From Chloroflexota bacterium (GTDB lineage Bacteria; Chloroflexota; Dehalococcoidia; UBA2247; RBG-13-53-26), in contig JAPLHP010000095.1 in assembly GCA_026389585.1 (NCBI GenBank), forward strand, positions 1 to 40,797: a stretch of DNA of 40,797 nucleotides, written 5' to 3'. The notes under the pieces are model-generated. The model was not told where the DNA came from. It did not search any database and was given only the letters and a program-made list of their open reading frames with translations. Shown here piece by piece: positions 31,677-39,451 of the stretch; within the stretch, counting starts at the first letter, position 1, and each line of letters begins with the position of its first letter. Made by a program: the position numbers and the translations under genes.

Positions 31677-31752
31677 TTTACTTCGAGGCTCATCTCCACC
31701 TGACCTACGCATTTCTCATTCTAGCCAACTACCCTCAGAGGGAGGTGGCTAG

Positions 31753-32274
31753 ATGAATACCCTTACATACATCACAGAACAAGCAACAAGGCTTGTGTAT
31801 GTGCCATTCCACTTTCTGTATGTACTCCTCCACCGATGGTCTACATATCTAGGAGACACATTTTTATCGAACAGGGCATTCCGATGGGGAGTTATTGCCT
31901 TCTGTTGCCTCTACGTACTCCGAGATGTCTATAGGCTAATCAGGCTAATAGTACGTTATTCCTCATCGGGGAATCCTCGCAGTACCCAAATCAAGACTGG
32001 CAAATACCCATGCACGAACACCAATATATCTGCTAGACCTAGCAGGGAATACACAAGGCGTCCCACTGTAGACCCAAGCAAGTCGGTTGCGACAGTAACC
32101 AAAATAGAGGTAAGTGCAGCACATACAAGAGTATGCACCAAGAGACACCAGAACTTCGGTAGGAACTTAACAATGTTGAAGGGATTGCGGGAACGCATCA
32201 AGCAGACATTATCCAAAATCAGAACACCAAAATCAACCCTGAGTGACAAAACCACTGAAGAGAGACCAAAATGA
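31753..32274 (+). CDS. unknown membrane-associated protein
   Basis: 173 residues with an excellent ribosome site (GGGAGG, 7 bases before the ATG). The N-terminal third is hydrophobic (YVPFHFLYVLLHRW, WGVIAFCCLYVLRDVYRLIRLIV), suggesting one or two membrane segments. The C-terminal part is Thr/Ser/Lys/Arg-rich and low in recognisable structure, so a frameshift near 31,970 is possible. The opposite strand (32,255-31,956) has an open frame of 99 codons that reads like a membrane protein (LLVHTLVCAALTSILVTVAT). Hydropathy mirroring of opposite strands can produce this effect, and its start (GTG) has only a weak ribosome site. First gene inside the island. Family unknown. Confidence 0.45.
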   Translation: MNTLTYITEQATRLVYVPFHFLYVLLHRWSTYLGDTFLSNRAFRWGVIAFCCLYVLRDVYRLIRLIVRYSSSGNPRSTQIKTGKYPCTNTNISARPSREYTRRPTVDPSKSVATVTKIEVSAAHTRVCTKRHQNFGRNLTMLKGLRERIKQTLSKIRTPKSTLSDKTTEERPK

Positions 32275-32375
32275 TGCTACCAAGACATACTCCCATTGAG
32301 TCCATCCGCTACTGGTTGTATCCTCTTAACAAGTTAGCTAGCGATTGTTTATGTAATTTGAAGGGTGCTATCATG

Positions 32376-32400
32376 TCGCCAACAAAATCTGTGTTGGCGA
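32376..32400. other. hairpin just upstream of the island's second gene
   Basis: TCGCCAACA (32376-32384) and TGTTGGCGA (32392-32400), a perfect 9-bp stem with a 7-base loop, end 10 bases before the ATG at 32411. The stem end overlaps the GAGGG ribosome site, so it could modulate translation, or end transcription from upstream if a T-run were present, which it is not. Confidence 0.55.
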
Positions 32401-32410
32401 GGGTAGAGAT

Positions 32411-33262
32411 ATGCAAAAAGATATGCAAGTGGAAGAATGGCAAGAGTACCTTAAATCTCTGGGACTATTCGTGGTTGGATTTGGGGATCACTTATTGGCA
32501 ACTGGCTCTTCCACGTTTTTCACAGTGCTGGCAATTCTTGAGTATTTCTTCAAATGGGGTGGAATCGTGCCACGTATAGTTCTTTGTGTGGTGGCTGCAC
32601 TTTGTGTTGCATTCACAGTGACTCTGGTATTTCATTCTCTAAGGAAGGCATACTCAAAGTTGAAAGGGGAAAAACAAGAGCAACTTTGGCTTCCAACATC
32701 TATACGGTTGATAGAAGAACGCAGGGAATATCTCCCACAACTACGCAAAATACTTTGGCAGATGAGAAACCAAGCAAAGAAGATAGCAGACAATGCCCCA
32801 ATAGTCGGCATCTCACGGGATATAGTGCTAGAAGTAGATCGCTACGTATGGTCTAAAGAATCAATGGATACAAAGGATAATGTTGCTGGGTTTCTACATA
32901 GGCTGAGGAATGCAATGGATGCTAAGAAGATTGGCTTAGCTCAGCTTTTGAAAGATGATGGGGCTTGGTCGCAGTCAGTTGTACAACTTGAGGAGCTGCG
33001 AAGCACAAGGATAACCGATGAACTTAATGAACTCGTAAAACGGTGTTGTGTGTGGCTTGAGGGGGCTGCTTACTATAGATTGTTTGTAAGGTATCTTACA
33101 GAGACGAATCTTATCCCGACAGACATTCATGCTCTAACTGCAATTAAGAGTGAATATTGGGCAGTTGAAGAGGCAGTGGATGAGAATCTTAGCATACTAA
33201 ACACAAGAATAGAACATTTACTTTGTGGGGGAGATGATGGCGAATCAGGCAATAAAGTGTAA
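32411..33262 (+). CDS. unknown protein with two N-terminal membrane helices and a helical cytoplasmic part
   Basis: 283 residues. Two likely membrane helices lie around residues 28-48 and 54-76 (FFTVLAILEYFF, IVLCVVAALCVAFTVTLVF). A long charged, helical region follows (RLIEERREYLPQLRKILWQM, NVAGFLHRLRNAMDAKK, TRITDELNELVKRC). There are no catalytic motifs I recognise. The base composition is AT-richer than the neighbouring metabolic genes by eye, which fits transfer. It lies 136 bases after the first island gene and 16 bases from the end of the convergent transposase. A membrane sensor/effector in a defence system is one possibility, without direct evidence. Confidence 0.65.
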   Translation: MQKDMQVEEWQEYLKSLGLFVVGFGDHLLATGSSTFFTVLAILEYFFKWGGIVPRIVLCVVAALCVAFTVTLVFHSLRKAYSKLKGEKQEQLWLPTSIRLIEERREYLPQLRKILWQMRNQAKKIADNAPIVGISRDIVLEVDRYVWSKESMDTKDNVAGFLHRLRNAMDAKKIGLAQLLKDDGAWSQSVVQLEELRSTRITDELNELVKRCCVWLEGAAYYRLFVRYLTETNLIPTDIHALTAIKSEYWAVEEAVDENLSILNTRIEHLLCGGDDGESGNKV

Positions 33263-33278
33263 ACACTACGACTCAGAA

Positions 33279-34337
33279 TCAGTATGCTGCAATCCTCTGC
33301 TTTGTCAGTTGCTTGGTCGGCCACTTCTGCCCGACTACTCGCCTGACACATGCACGACGATTGGTAGCCAATGCACATGCTTGGAATGCTATCACAGAGA
33401 GTAAGCAATGAACTTTGACCTTGTTAATGCCACGCACTCGGACACTGTTCAGCTTCCGATTAGCCTTGAGACGGGAGAATACCCTCTCCACGCTCGTGCG
33501 TCTGTCGTAGATATCCTGCCAGTCAGCGTCTTCTGGATAAGCTCGAACAGCCCTCTTATGCGATGGGTTCGTCTTGATGATCGGAACTGCCCTGTATTGC
33601 CGACGAATCAGGTGTCTGACCGCCTCACTGCAATAGCCAGCATCCGCGATAACATACTCAGGATGAAACTTGCTGTTGATCCAGCGTGCTTGGCTCAAGA
33701 GTGTGGACGCAGCCTTTGTTTCATGCTTATTCCCACTCATGACATGGACTGCCAAAGGGAGTTCATGGGTCGTATCCACCAACAGGGAGACCTTGTATCC
33801 CCAGGTGAACTTGCCACGACCATTAGTAGCATTCTTGATAATCCATCCAGCATCCTTGTCCGTAGGCTTCAAGTGCGCCCCATTCGACCATGCCTTGATA
33901 TCAGTGGCATCCATAGCTACCGAATCCCCAAACGCAGGGAGTGTGCGATAACACTTCCGAGTGAGCTTGTGGAAAACCTGATTTACTTGCCCTCTCATAA
34001 GCCTCTTGGACAGCTTCGTGAAGAACCTAGAGAAAGTCGGCTGACTCGGAATGCTCTCTGGAGAGTCAATGCCACAAGCCTTGGCAACGTAGGGGTTGTC
34101 ATGGAGAAGACGGATCAGGTCAGAGACAGACGGCCTACCCAAGAGATAATATGCCACAAAGCAGTGCCAAAGTATCTCAGGGTCATACCCATGTGGCCCT
34201 CGTCTTCGTGGCCCCCTGAGTGCTTCAAGAAGTTCCTCATCACATTGAGAAAGCTCGGCCAACACTGCCTTAATCTCCTGAACCACAGGAGGCAGTGGAG
34301 ACTCTTGACGAAGTGTTCTAACATTAGTGTAGGCCAT
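33279..34337 (-). CDS. IS4/IS5-superfamily DDE transposase
   Basis: 352 residues, apparently full length. The DDE triad is visible: first Asp in VAMDATDIKAW, second in YVIADAGYCSEAV, and Glu in the Y-x2-R-x3-E-x6-K signature (YDRRTSVERVFSRLK), which defines the IS4 superfamily. The N-terminal DUF772-type region is present (LWHCFVAYYLLGRPSVSDLIRLL, QPTFSRFFTKL). The frame is intact with no stops, so the element may have been active recently. Terminal inverted repeats could not be identified on either side. The gene is inserted between the unknown membrane protein and the HTH/nuclease pair. Confidence 0.9.
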   Translation of the reverse strand: MAYTNVRTLRQESPLPPVVQEIKAVLAELSQCDEELLEALRGPRRRGPHGYDPEILWHCFVAYYLLGRPSVSDLIRLLHDNPYVAKACGIDSPESIPSQPTFSRFFTKLSKRLMRGQVNQVFHKLTRKCYRTLPAFGDSVAMDATDIKAWSNGAHLKPTDKDAGWIIKNATNGRGKFTWGYKVSLLVDTTHELPLAVHVMSGNKHETKAASTLLSQARWINSKFHPEYVIADAGYCSEAVRHLIRRQYRAVPIIKTNPSHKRAVRAYPEDADWQDIYDRRTSVERVFSRLKANRKLNSVRVRGINKVKVHCLLSVIAFQACALATNRRACVRRVVGQKWPTKQLTKQRIAAY

Positions 34338-34364
34338 TTGGAAGCTAACCCTTCCTTTTGGTTG

Positions 34365-34397
34365 GGAGTCGCTGGTGTTACAAGCACTGGCGACTCC
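34365..34397. other. hairpin upstream of the transposase gene
   Basis: GGAGTCGC (34365-34372) and GCGACTCC (34390-34397) are exact reverse complements separated by 17 bases, located 28-60 bases upstream of the transposase start. It could lie near the insertion-sequence end or protect the transposase from outside transcription. Confidence 0.45.
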
Positions 34398-34434
34398 GCC
34401 TTTACTATTTCTACTTCAAACTGTATTCAGTATA

Positions 34435-34499
34435 CCATACATCGTATGGATTGTCAAATGGATTGGGTATTGACATGACCATACTTTGTATGGTATAAG
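34435..34499 (+). promoter_or_regulatory. promoter with two matching palindromic operators for the HTH gene
   Basis: TTGACA at 34470-34475 and TATAAG at 34494-34499 (18-base spacer) make a strong promoter. Two copies of a palindrome occur: CCATAC-ATC-GTATGG at 34435-34449 and ACCATAC-TTT-GTATGGT at 34478-34494. The second fills the spacer, as in autorepressed genes. Transcription would start around 34506, giving a nearly leaderless message for the ATG at 34508. Confidence 0.65.
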
Positions 34500-34507
34500 A
34501 TGACACC

Positions 34508-34714
34508 ATGAGAGATGTACAAACGAAAATAACTAAACTCCAAAAGAAAGGCTGGACACTTGCTGCCATAGCCGATGAAGTTGGTGTTACTGTAAATGCC
34601 GTCGAGAAGTGGAAGGCTGGAGATCGTTACCCTGCAAATAGCAAGGCCGTTATTAGCCTCTTAGAAAAGATAGGGCAAAAGAAACGGATACCTAAGAAAC
34701 GCAGGCGTAGGTAA
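34508..34714 (+). CDS. small helix-turn-helix DNA-binding protein
   Basis: 68 residues: an HTH (TLAAIADEVGVTVNAVEKWKAG, positions about 17-38) followed by a very basic C-terminus (QKKRIPKKRRRR). It resembles phage/controller-type HTH proteins that bind short palindromes. The two GTATGG palindromes in its promoter suggest autorepression. No ribosome site precedes the ATG, in line with a leaderless transcript. It ends 17 bases before the membrane/nuclease-like gene on the same strand, forming a two-gene unit. Confidence 0.75.
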   Translation: MRDVQTKITKLQKKGWTLAAIADEVGVTVNAVEKWKAGDRYPANSKAVISLLEKIGQKKRIPKKRRRR

Positions 34715-34731
34715 TAGGGGGATAAGACTAG

Positions 34732-35427
34732 ATGCCACGACCAGTTGCAGAAAGAAAAAGACGCATACGAATGCTCCATGCTGGCTGTCTTTCTCTTTCC
34801 GTAGCCATGATGATTGCAGCAATACCGTTGATTGTATACAAGTCAGAGCGACTTCTAGGCATCATCTTGGCTATTTCCGCCGTAGCTTCCCTTTGGGCGA
34901 TTATTGAAGATATGATCAAGACTGAAGAGAAACTTCAAAGAGACCAAGATAAGGAAGAGCAAGATGAAAGACTACGGCAAGCAGAGGGGGAACTGGACAA
35001 GCACATCCAGACGGCTCTGAGGAAGATGGAATCCTTGGGCGGTTCCTACGGAAATGAGGAGAATGCCAATCAGCAGCTTTGCCTTATGCTCAGGGAACTG
35101 ATGCCTGGGGTTGATGTCCAGCTTGTAAAACCTGGGAGGGCAGGTGAAGGAAAGGGCGACATCAGGATAGGGAATACGATCATAGAAGGCAAACTGGACT
35201 TGGAAGACAAACATGAAATGGACAGGCTGGTAGGCCAACTACAGGACTATTGCAGCAGTACGCCTTGCCAAGTAAGGGTCGTGGTTTACGGTAGACTGCG
35301 CTCAGACTTCCGACGACGCATAGAGGGTCTGCCTCAATACTACAATAGAATCCTGCTTCACCACATAGGCGGTATGAAGACAAGAAGACCTGACGGTAAG
35401 CAGTTCACGGATGAGTACGATTCTTGA
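34732..35427 (+). CDS. membrane-anchored coiled-coil protein with PD-(D/E)XK-like nuclease motif
   Basis: 231 residues. Two membrane helices lie near residues 16-36 and 41-58, then a charged coiled coil (about 58-102; EEKLQRDQDKEEQDERLRQAE), then a globular domain. That domain has the spacing of a PD-(D/E)XK nuclease: Asp143 (GKGDIRIGN) and E152-G-K154 (TIIEGKLDL), followed by a helix with RLVGQLQDY and the strand QVRVVVYGRL. An architecture of membrane anchor, coiled coil and restriction-type nuclease fold suggests a cell-envelope-located DNA-targeting effector. It is controlled with the HTH gene 17 bases upstream (GGGGGAT ribosome site). The nuclease call rests on motif reading only. Confidence 0.65.
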   Translation: MPRPVAERKRRIRMLHAGCLSLSVAMMIAAIPLIVYKSERLLGIILAISAVASLWAIIEDMIKTEEKLQRDQDKEEQDERLRQAEGELDKHIQTALRKMESLGGSYGNEENANQQLCLMLRELMPGVDVQLVKPGRAGEGKGDIRIGNTIIEGKLDLEDKHEMDRLVGQLQDYCSSTPCQVRVVVYGRLRSDFRRRIEGLPQYYNRILLHHIGGMKTRRPDGKQFTDEYDS

Positions 35428-35437
35428 AATATCGAAT

Positions 35438-35456
35438 TATGAATAACGCTCAATTG
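35438..35456 (-). repeat. right arm of 19-bp inverted repeat bounding the accessory island
   Basis: TATGAATAACGCTCAATTG is the exact reverse complement of 31658-31676. It begins 11 bases after the nuclease-like gene and ends inside the -35 region of the gatCA promoter. Confidence 0.8.
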
Positions 35457-35483
35457 CTCGTGGCTTTGGGCCAATGCTATAAT
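35454..35483 (+). promoter_or_regulatory. gatCA promoter
   Basis: TTGCTC at 35454-35459 and a perfect TATAAT at 35478-35483 with an 18-base spacer, 48 bases upstream of gatC. The first three bases of the -35 are part of the island's right repeat. Confidence 0.55.
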
Positions 35484-35531
35484 TAGGCTTCTTCAGCCAA
35501 GAGCGTCTGCTTTTAGGGGAACTGCACTGAA

Positions 35532-35822
35532 ATGAAGCTGAGTAGTGAGGAAGTAAAGCACCTGGCCCTCCTGATCCGCCTGGGTCTCAGCGAGGATGAT
35601 GTAGAAAGATTCAGGGAACAACTCTCCAACATCCTCGAAAACTTCGAGATATTGCAGCAGGTGGATACCACCAATGTGGCACCTACAGCTCCCTCCATTG
35701 CCCTCGAAAACGTCTTCAGGGATGACGAGGCTACCCCATCACTCCCTGTTGGCAGAGTGCTCGCCAATGCCCCCAACCAGGAAGAAAACCATTTCAAGGT
35801 ACGTGCGGTGCTTGAGCAGTAG
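35532..35822 (+). CDS. gatC: aspartyl/glutamyl-tRNA(Asn/Gln) amidotransferase subunit C
   Basis: A 96-residue GatC, the small linker subunit of the GatCAB enzyme that converts Glu-tRNA(Gln) or Asp-tRNA(Asn) to the amidated form. Family features: [24 protein letters not shown] and [20 protein letters not shown], then the LRDD-like stretch [10 protein letters not shown], ending with FKVRAVLEQ. It is 2 bases before gatA, the usual order. AGGGGA lies about 11 bases before the ATG. Confidence 0.95.
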   Translation: MKLSSEEVKHLALLIRLGLSEDDVERFREQLSNILENFEILQQVDTTNVAPTAPSIALENVFRDDEATPSLPVGRVLANAPNQEENHFKVRAVLEQ

Positions 35823-35824
35823 AA

Positions 35825-37282
35825 ATGAATCTCTGTCAATTGACTGCCCATGAGGCAGGTGATCTGCTCCGTCGCCGTGAAGTCTCCTCCCTCGAGCTAA
35901 CGAAGACTATCCTCGACCGAATATCAAACGTGGACAAGAAAGTTCACGCCTTTGTGACCGTTAGCGGGGATCTGGCCTTAAAGCAAGCACAAGAAGCCGA
36001 CCAGAGAATAGCAAGGGGCGAGGCCACACCGCTCACCGGCATCCCTGCAGTGATCAAGGACAACATGTGCACCAACGGGGTGCGCACCACCTGCAGCTCC
36101 AGGATGCTGGAAAACTTCATACCGCCCTATGATGCCACAGTCGTGGAGAGACTAAATGCTGCCGGAATGGTCATGCTGGGCAAGGCCAATATGGATGAAT
36201 TCGCCATGGGGTCTTCCACCGAACACTCCGCCTTTTCCCCCACCCATAACCCGTGGGACCTGAGCCGTGTCCCTGGCGGCAGCAGCGGGGGCTCCACGGT
36301 GGTTGTAGCTGCCGACGAGGCTATCTATGCCCTTGGTTCTGACACCGGCGGGAGCATCCGCCAGCCTGCCGGATTCTGCAACGTAGTGGGCTTCAAACCA
36401 ACGTACGGAAGGGTTTCCCGTTTTGGACTGATAGCCTTTGCCAGCTCTCTTGATCAGATCGGGCCTTTAACAAAAGACGTCACCGACTGCGCCATCGTCA
36501 TGAATGCCATCTCCGGCCACGACTCCAGAGATTCCACATCACTACCTCACGCCGTGCCTGATTACACCAAGTCGCTTATCCCCCACCTCCAGGGACTGCG
36601 CCTGGGGGTGCCCCAGGAGTACTTTGTCTCCGGGATGCAAAAGGGCGTAGCGGATGCCATGCACAGCGCCATCAAGCGACTGGAGGAACTGGGAGCCAAG
36701 ATAGAGTGGGATGTATCCTTACCTCATACGCGATATGCCCTGGCTGCTTACTATATCATCGCTCCCTCAGAGGCCTCAGCTAATCTGGCCCGCTACGACG
36801 GAGTGAAGTACGGTTTCTCCGCCCGGGACGCTAACAGTATGTGGGACGCCCTGCGAAAGACCAAACAGTTTGGTTTTGGGGCCGAGGTGAAACGGCGCAT
36901 CATGCTGGGCACCTATGCCCTCTCGGCAGGCTATTACGATGCTTACTATCTGAAGGCCCAGAAGGTACGCACCCTGATAAGACAGGAATTCGACCATGCC
37001 TTTGAAAAGTTCGATGCTCTGATCACGCCCACCTCTCCCACAGTGCCCTTCAAAATCGGTGAGAAGGTGGATGATCCAGTGCAGATGTACCTCAGTGATG
37101 TCTGCACTCTGCCCATCAATATCGCCGGAGTCCCGGCCATCTCCATTCCCGCCGGCTTTGTCGATGGACTCCCCGCAGGCATGCAGATCATCGGCAAGCC
37201 TCTCAGCGAAGAGACCCTGCTGCGCATTGCCTTCGCCTATGAACAGTCCACTGATTGGCATAAGAAGAAACCACCACTATAA
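35825..37282 (+). CDS. gatA: aspartyl/glutamyl-tRNA(Asn/Gln) amidotransferase subunit A
   Basis: 485 residues, full length for GatA, the amidase-signature subunit that frees ammonia from glutamine. The catalytic Lys78 is in [11 protein letters not shown]. The Gly/Ser-rich signature with the cis-Ser and nucleophile Ser is in [12 protein letters not shown] and [16 protein letters not shown]. The C-terminal region contains [16 protein letters not shown] and [17 protein letters not shown]. The start follows gatC by 2 bases. No gatB is in the window, so the third subunit must be elsewhere. Confidence 0.97.
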   Translation: MNLCQLTAHEAGDLLRRREVSSLELTKTILDRISNVDKKVHAFVTVSGDLALKQAQEADQRIARGEATPLTGIPAVIKDNMCTNGVRTTCSSRMLENFIPPYDATVVERLNAAGMVMLGKANMDEFAMGSSTEHSAFSPTHNPWDLSRVPGGSSGGSTVVVAADEAIYALGSDTGGSIRQPAGFCNVVGFKPTYGRVSRFGLIAFASSLDQIGPLTKDVTDCAIVMNAISGHDSRDSTSLPHAVPDYTKSLIPHLQGLRLGVPQEYFVSGMQKGVADAMHSAIKRLEELGAKIEWDVSLPHTRYALAAYYIIAPSEASANLARYDGVKYGFSARDANSMWDALRKTKQFGFGAEVKRRIMLGTYALSAGYYDAYYLKAQKVRTLIRQEFDHAFEKFDALITPTSPTVPFKIGEKVDDPVQMYLSDVCTLPINIAGVPAISIPAGFVDGLPAGMQIIGKPLSEETLLRIAFAYEQSTDWHKKKPPL

Positions 37283-37324
37283 GGTGAGTAGCTTTAAGAT
37301 TCATACCAGGAGGCTTGTTTTGAA

Positions 37325-37804
37325 ATGATGCAGAACCTCGATGTTCTCAAGATTGTTGATCAGCTCTGTGAGAAGCTGCAGAATACTGAGTTTGGAGACT
37401 ATGATTCGGAAGACGATCTACTGCTTGATATTGCCGTGATTGTCACGGAGTTCATCAATACCGAGATGGGTGACTTTGGCTCGGTTTGGGTTAGCGGAAG
37501 GGACAAAGGCAAGATCAGGTCCGTGTGGGCCTATGGAACTGATTTCTGGCCGGACATGACCATTGAGGCACGGGATTTGCCCGCCATCGCTATTACGGTG
37601 AAGCTGGCCCGGAGGGGTGAGTACCTGGCGGATGTGTTGGCCTCTGCCGTCGGCAGTTCGCTATTCTACTCTGTCCAGTATTCTTATGCCATCGCGTTTG
37701 TCCTTGCCAGGACGGAAAGCGATGAGCGCCAGCACTGGTTCGATGGCGAGATAGAGGAGCGCCTCTGGGCAAATCACCGCATCAGTCTGGTTATTGTGCG
37801 GTAA
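37325..37804 (+). CDS. unknown protein resembling a degenerate PD-(D/E)XK nuclease fold
   Basis: 159 residues; no family is recognised with confidence. The middle reads like a restriction-nuclease-fold core: WPDMTIE at residues 75-81, AIAITVKLARRG (the T91-V-K93 position would be E-x-K in an active enzyme), then a helix with ASAVGSSLFYSVQYSYAIAFVLAR, which parallels the AIGQALIYS...VIVVL segment of such proteins. With Thr at the catalytic acid position it may be inactive. It lies 42 bases after gatA (AGGAGG is 10 bases before ATG) and 67 bases before the flavoprotein gene. Confidence 0.65.
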   Translation: MMQNLDVLKIVDQLCEKLQNTEFGDYDSEDDLLLDIAVIVTEFINTEMGDFGSVWVSGRDKGKIRSVWAYGTDFWPDMTIEARDLPAIAITVKLARRGEYLADVLASAVGSSLFYSVQYSYAIAFVLARTESDERQHWFDGEIEERLWANHRISLVIVR

Positions 37805-37871
37805 CCAGTTGAACACACGCCCATAGTCGCCAATAATTCACAGCACAGGGAGGCTCTTTGGAGGTGCTCAT

Positions 37872-39179
37872 TTGAAACAAGGAAAGTACGATGTGGTTGT
37901 TGTGGGCGCCGGCATGGGCGGGTTGTGCTCCGCCGCCCTCCTCGTCCACTCAGGCTATAAGACCCTTGTCGTCGAGAAGCTGCCCTTCGTAGGTGGCCGG
38001 GCTTCATCAACGAAGTATAAGGGATTTACCCTCCCCACAGGCGCCCTCTATGTGGAGACCGGCGGGGTTGTCGAGAGGGTCTTCAAAGAGGCAGGGGCTG
38101 CCTTCCCAGTACGTGGCTTTCCGATGCAGCTCAGTTTCAGGATGGGCGGCAAGGATTACCTCATGGCCCCGAAGGGTGGTCTGAAAGGGCTGATGTCCAA
38201 TTTTGCCGATGAAGCCGAGACCACCAGGGTCATAGGAGCCATTCGGCGTGCTTTTGGCTGGAAAGAACCCTCCAGCGCCATCTCGATTCACAACTGGCTG
38301 CTGCAGTACACCCAGAACGAAAAGGTTCTGGCCATATTCAGGGGACTGGTCAATTATCAGTGCGTCAATTTCAACGATATGCCAGCCAGTGAATTCATCC
38401 GGCAGCTCAGATTCGGCACGGGAGCCACCGCCGGCGCTCACCCCCAAGGTTTCCTGGCCCTGATGAAAGAACTGGTGAAGGTCATAGAAGCCGGGGGCGG
38501 GCATGTCTGGACCTCCTGTCGGGTAAAACGCATCATAGTGCAAGACGAGGTAGCCAAAGGGATAATTGTGGAGCAAAACGGCAGCGAGCTGGATATAGCC
38601 GCCAGCATGGTCATCAGTGATGCCGGCCCGCACAAGACAGTAGAACTGGCAGGAACCAAGCACTTCGACAAGGGGTATCTCAAGGAATTGAAGGAGAACG
38701 TGCGGCCCCTCTCATATATCTGCATTGAGGTTTCCAGCAAAAAGCCTCTGGTTGACTTCGCCGGGGTTATGGTTGTCCCTGAAGGCCGGAGGCAGATGAC
38801 CATGATGTGCACCAGCCTGGCCTATCCGGAATACGCCCCTCCGGGGAAACACCTGCTTCAGGCATGGGCTGCCCCGGATTCCTCTTTTCTCCCTATGGAT
38901 ACCGCCAGGGAAATCGACCTGGTAGTCCAGGACATAAGAGACAGCATCCCCCAGTTCGACCGGGAGGCTGAAATTCTGCATGTCAGCTACTGGCAGAAGG
39001 ACTGGCCGATGTACCGGGCGATGCCAGGCGCCCTCACTCAGAAGACTTCTGTAGAGAACCTGTACAATGTGGGTGACGGGGTAGCGCCCCTGGTGCCTCT
39101 GGGCCTGCCTGCTTGCGCTGAGACTGCCCGCATCGTAGTGGAAGATATCAAACAGCGGATCAAACCCGCTCCAGCCTGA
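37872..39179 (+). CDS. FAD-dependent oxidoreductase, phytoene desaturase/amine oxidase-like
   Basis: 435 residues from a TTG start with GGAGGTG 6 bases upstream. The N-terminal dinucleotide motif VVVGAGMGGLCSAALL (about 9-24) and the acidic strand end VVEKLPFVGGRASS bind FAD. The C-terminal FAD motif is NLYNVGDGVAPLVPLGLPACAETARIV. No signal peptide or membrane helix is seen. It is followed after 20 bases by a small ferredoxin, so electrons probably flow between the flavin and ferredoxin. The substrate is unknown; carotenoid synthesis is not supported because no other crt genes are present. Confidence 0.85.
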   Translation: MKQGKYDVVVVGAGMGGLCSAALLVHSGYKTLVVEKLPFVGGRASSTKYKGFTLPTGALYVETGGVVERVFKEAGAAFPVRGFPMQLSFRMGGKDYLMAPKGGLKGLMSNFADEAETTRVIGAIRRAFGWKEPSSAISIHNWLLQYTQNEKVLAIFRGLVNYQCVNFNDMPASEFIRQLRFGTGATAGAHPQGFLALMKELVKVIEAGGGHVWTSCRVKRIIVQDEVAKGIIVEQNGSELDIAASMVISDAGPHKTVELAGTKHFDKGYLKELKENVRPLSYICIEVSSKKPLVDFAGVMVVPEGRRQMTMMCTSLAYPEYAPPGKHLLQAWAAPDSSFLPMDTAREIDLVVQDIRDSIPQFDREAEILHVSYWQKDWPMYRAMPGALTQKTSVENLYNVGDGVAPLVPLGLPACAETARIVVEDIKQRIKPAPA

Positions 39180-39199
39180 TCCTGAAAAGGAGGTAACCT

Positions 39200-39382
39200 A
39201 TGCTGGCGGTTGACGAGAATAGATGTGTCGGCTGCGGTCTGTGTGTCACCATTTGTCCCCGCGAGGCCCTGAGGGCCTGGGGGGTATGCCAGATAAACCG
39301 CGAGGAGTGCAATGATTGTCTCGTCTGTGTGGACTACTGCCCTGTGGACGCACTGGCGGTTCTGGAGGAAAGCAAAACCTGA
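39200..39382 (+). CDS. 2[4Fe-4S] ferredoxin
   Basis: 60 residues with two complete cluster motifs: C9-x2-C12-x2-C15-x3-C19-P and C37-x2-C40-x2-C43-x3-C47-P. It is a low-potential electron carrier. AAGGAGG precedes the ATG by 7 bases. The 20-base gap to the flavoprotein gene suggests they work together. Confidence 0.95.
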   Translation: MLAVDENRCVGCGLCVTICPREALRAWGVCQINREECNDCLVCVDYCPVDALAVLEESKT

Positions 39383-39451
39383 AACAGCACCAGGATATAT
39401 CGCGCTGATCGAATGACTATTCAGTCAGATAGAAAGAAGTCCACCGACAAT

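Noticed and set aside
33263-34430. Terminal inverted repeats of the insertion sequence
   Set aside because: I compared both sides of the transposase gene and found no convincing matched ends, so the element boundaries are not reported.
31640-35470. Target-site duplication outside the 19-bp inverted repeat
   Set aside because: The bases just outside the two arms do not match as a direct repeat.
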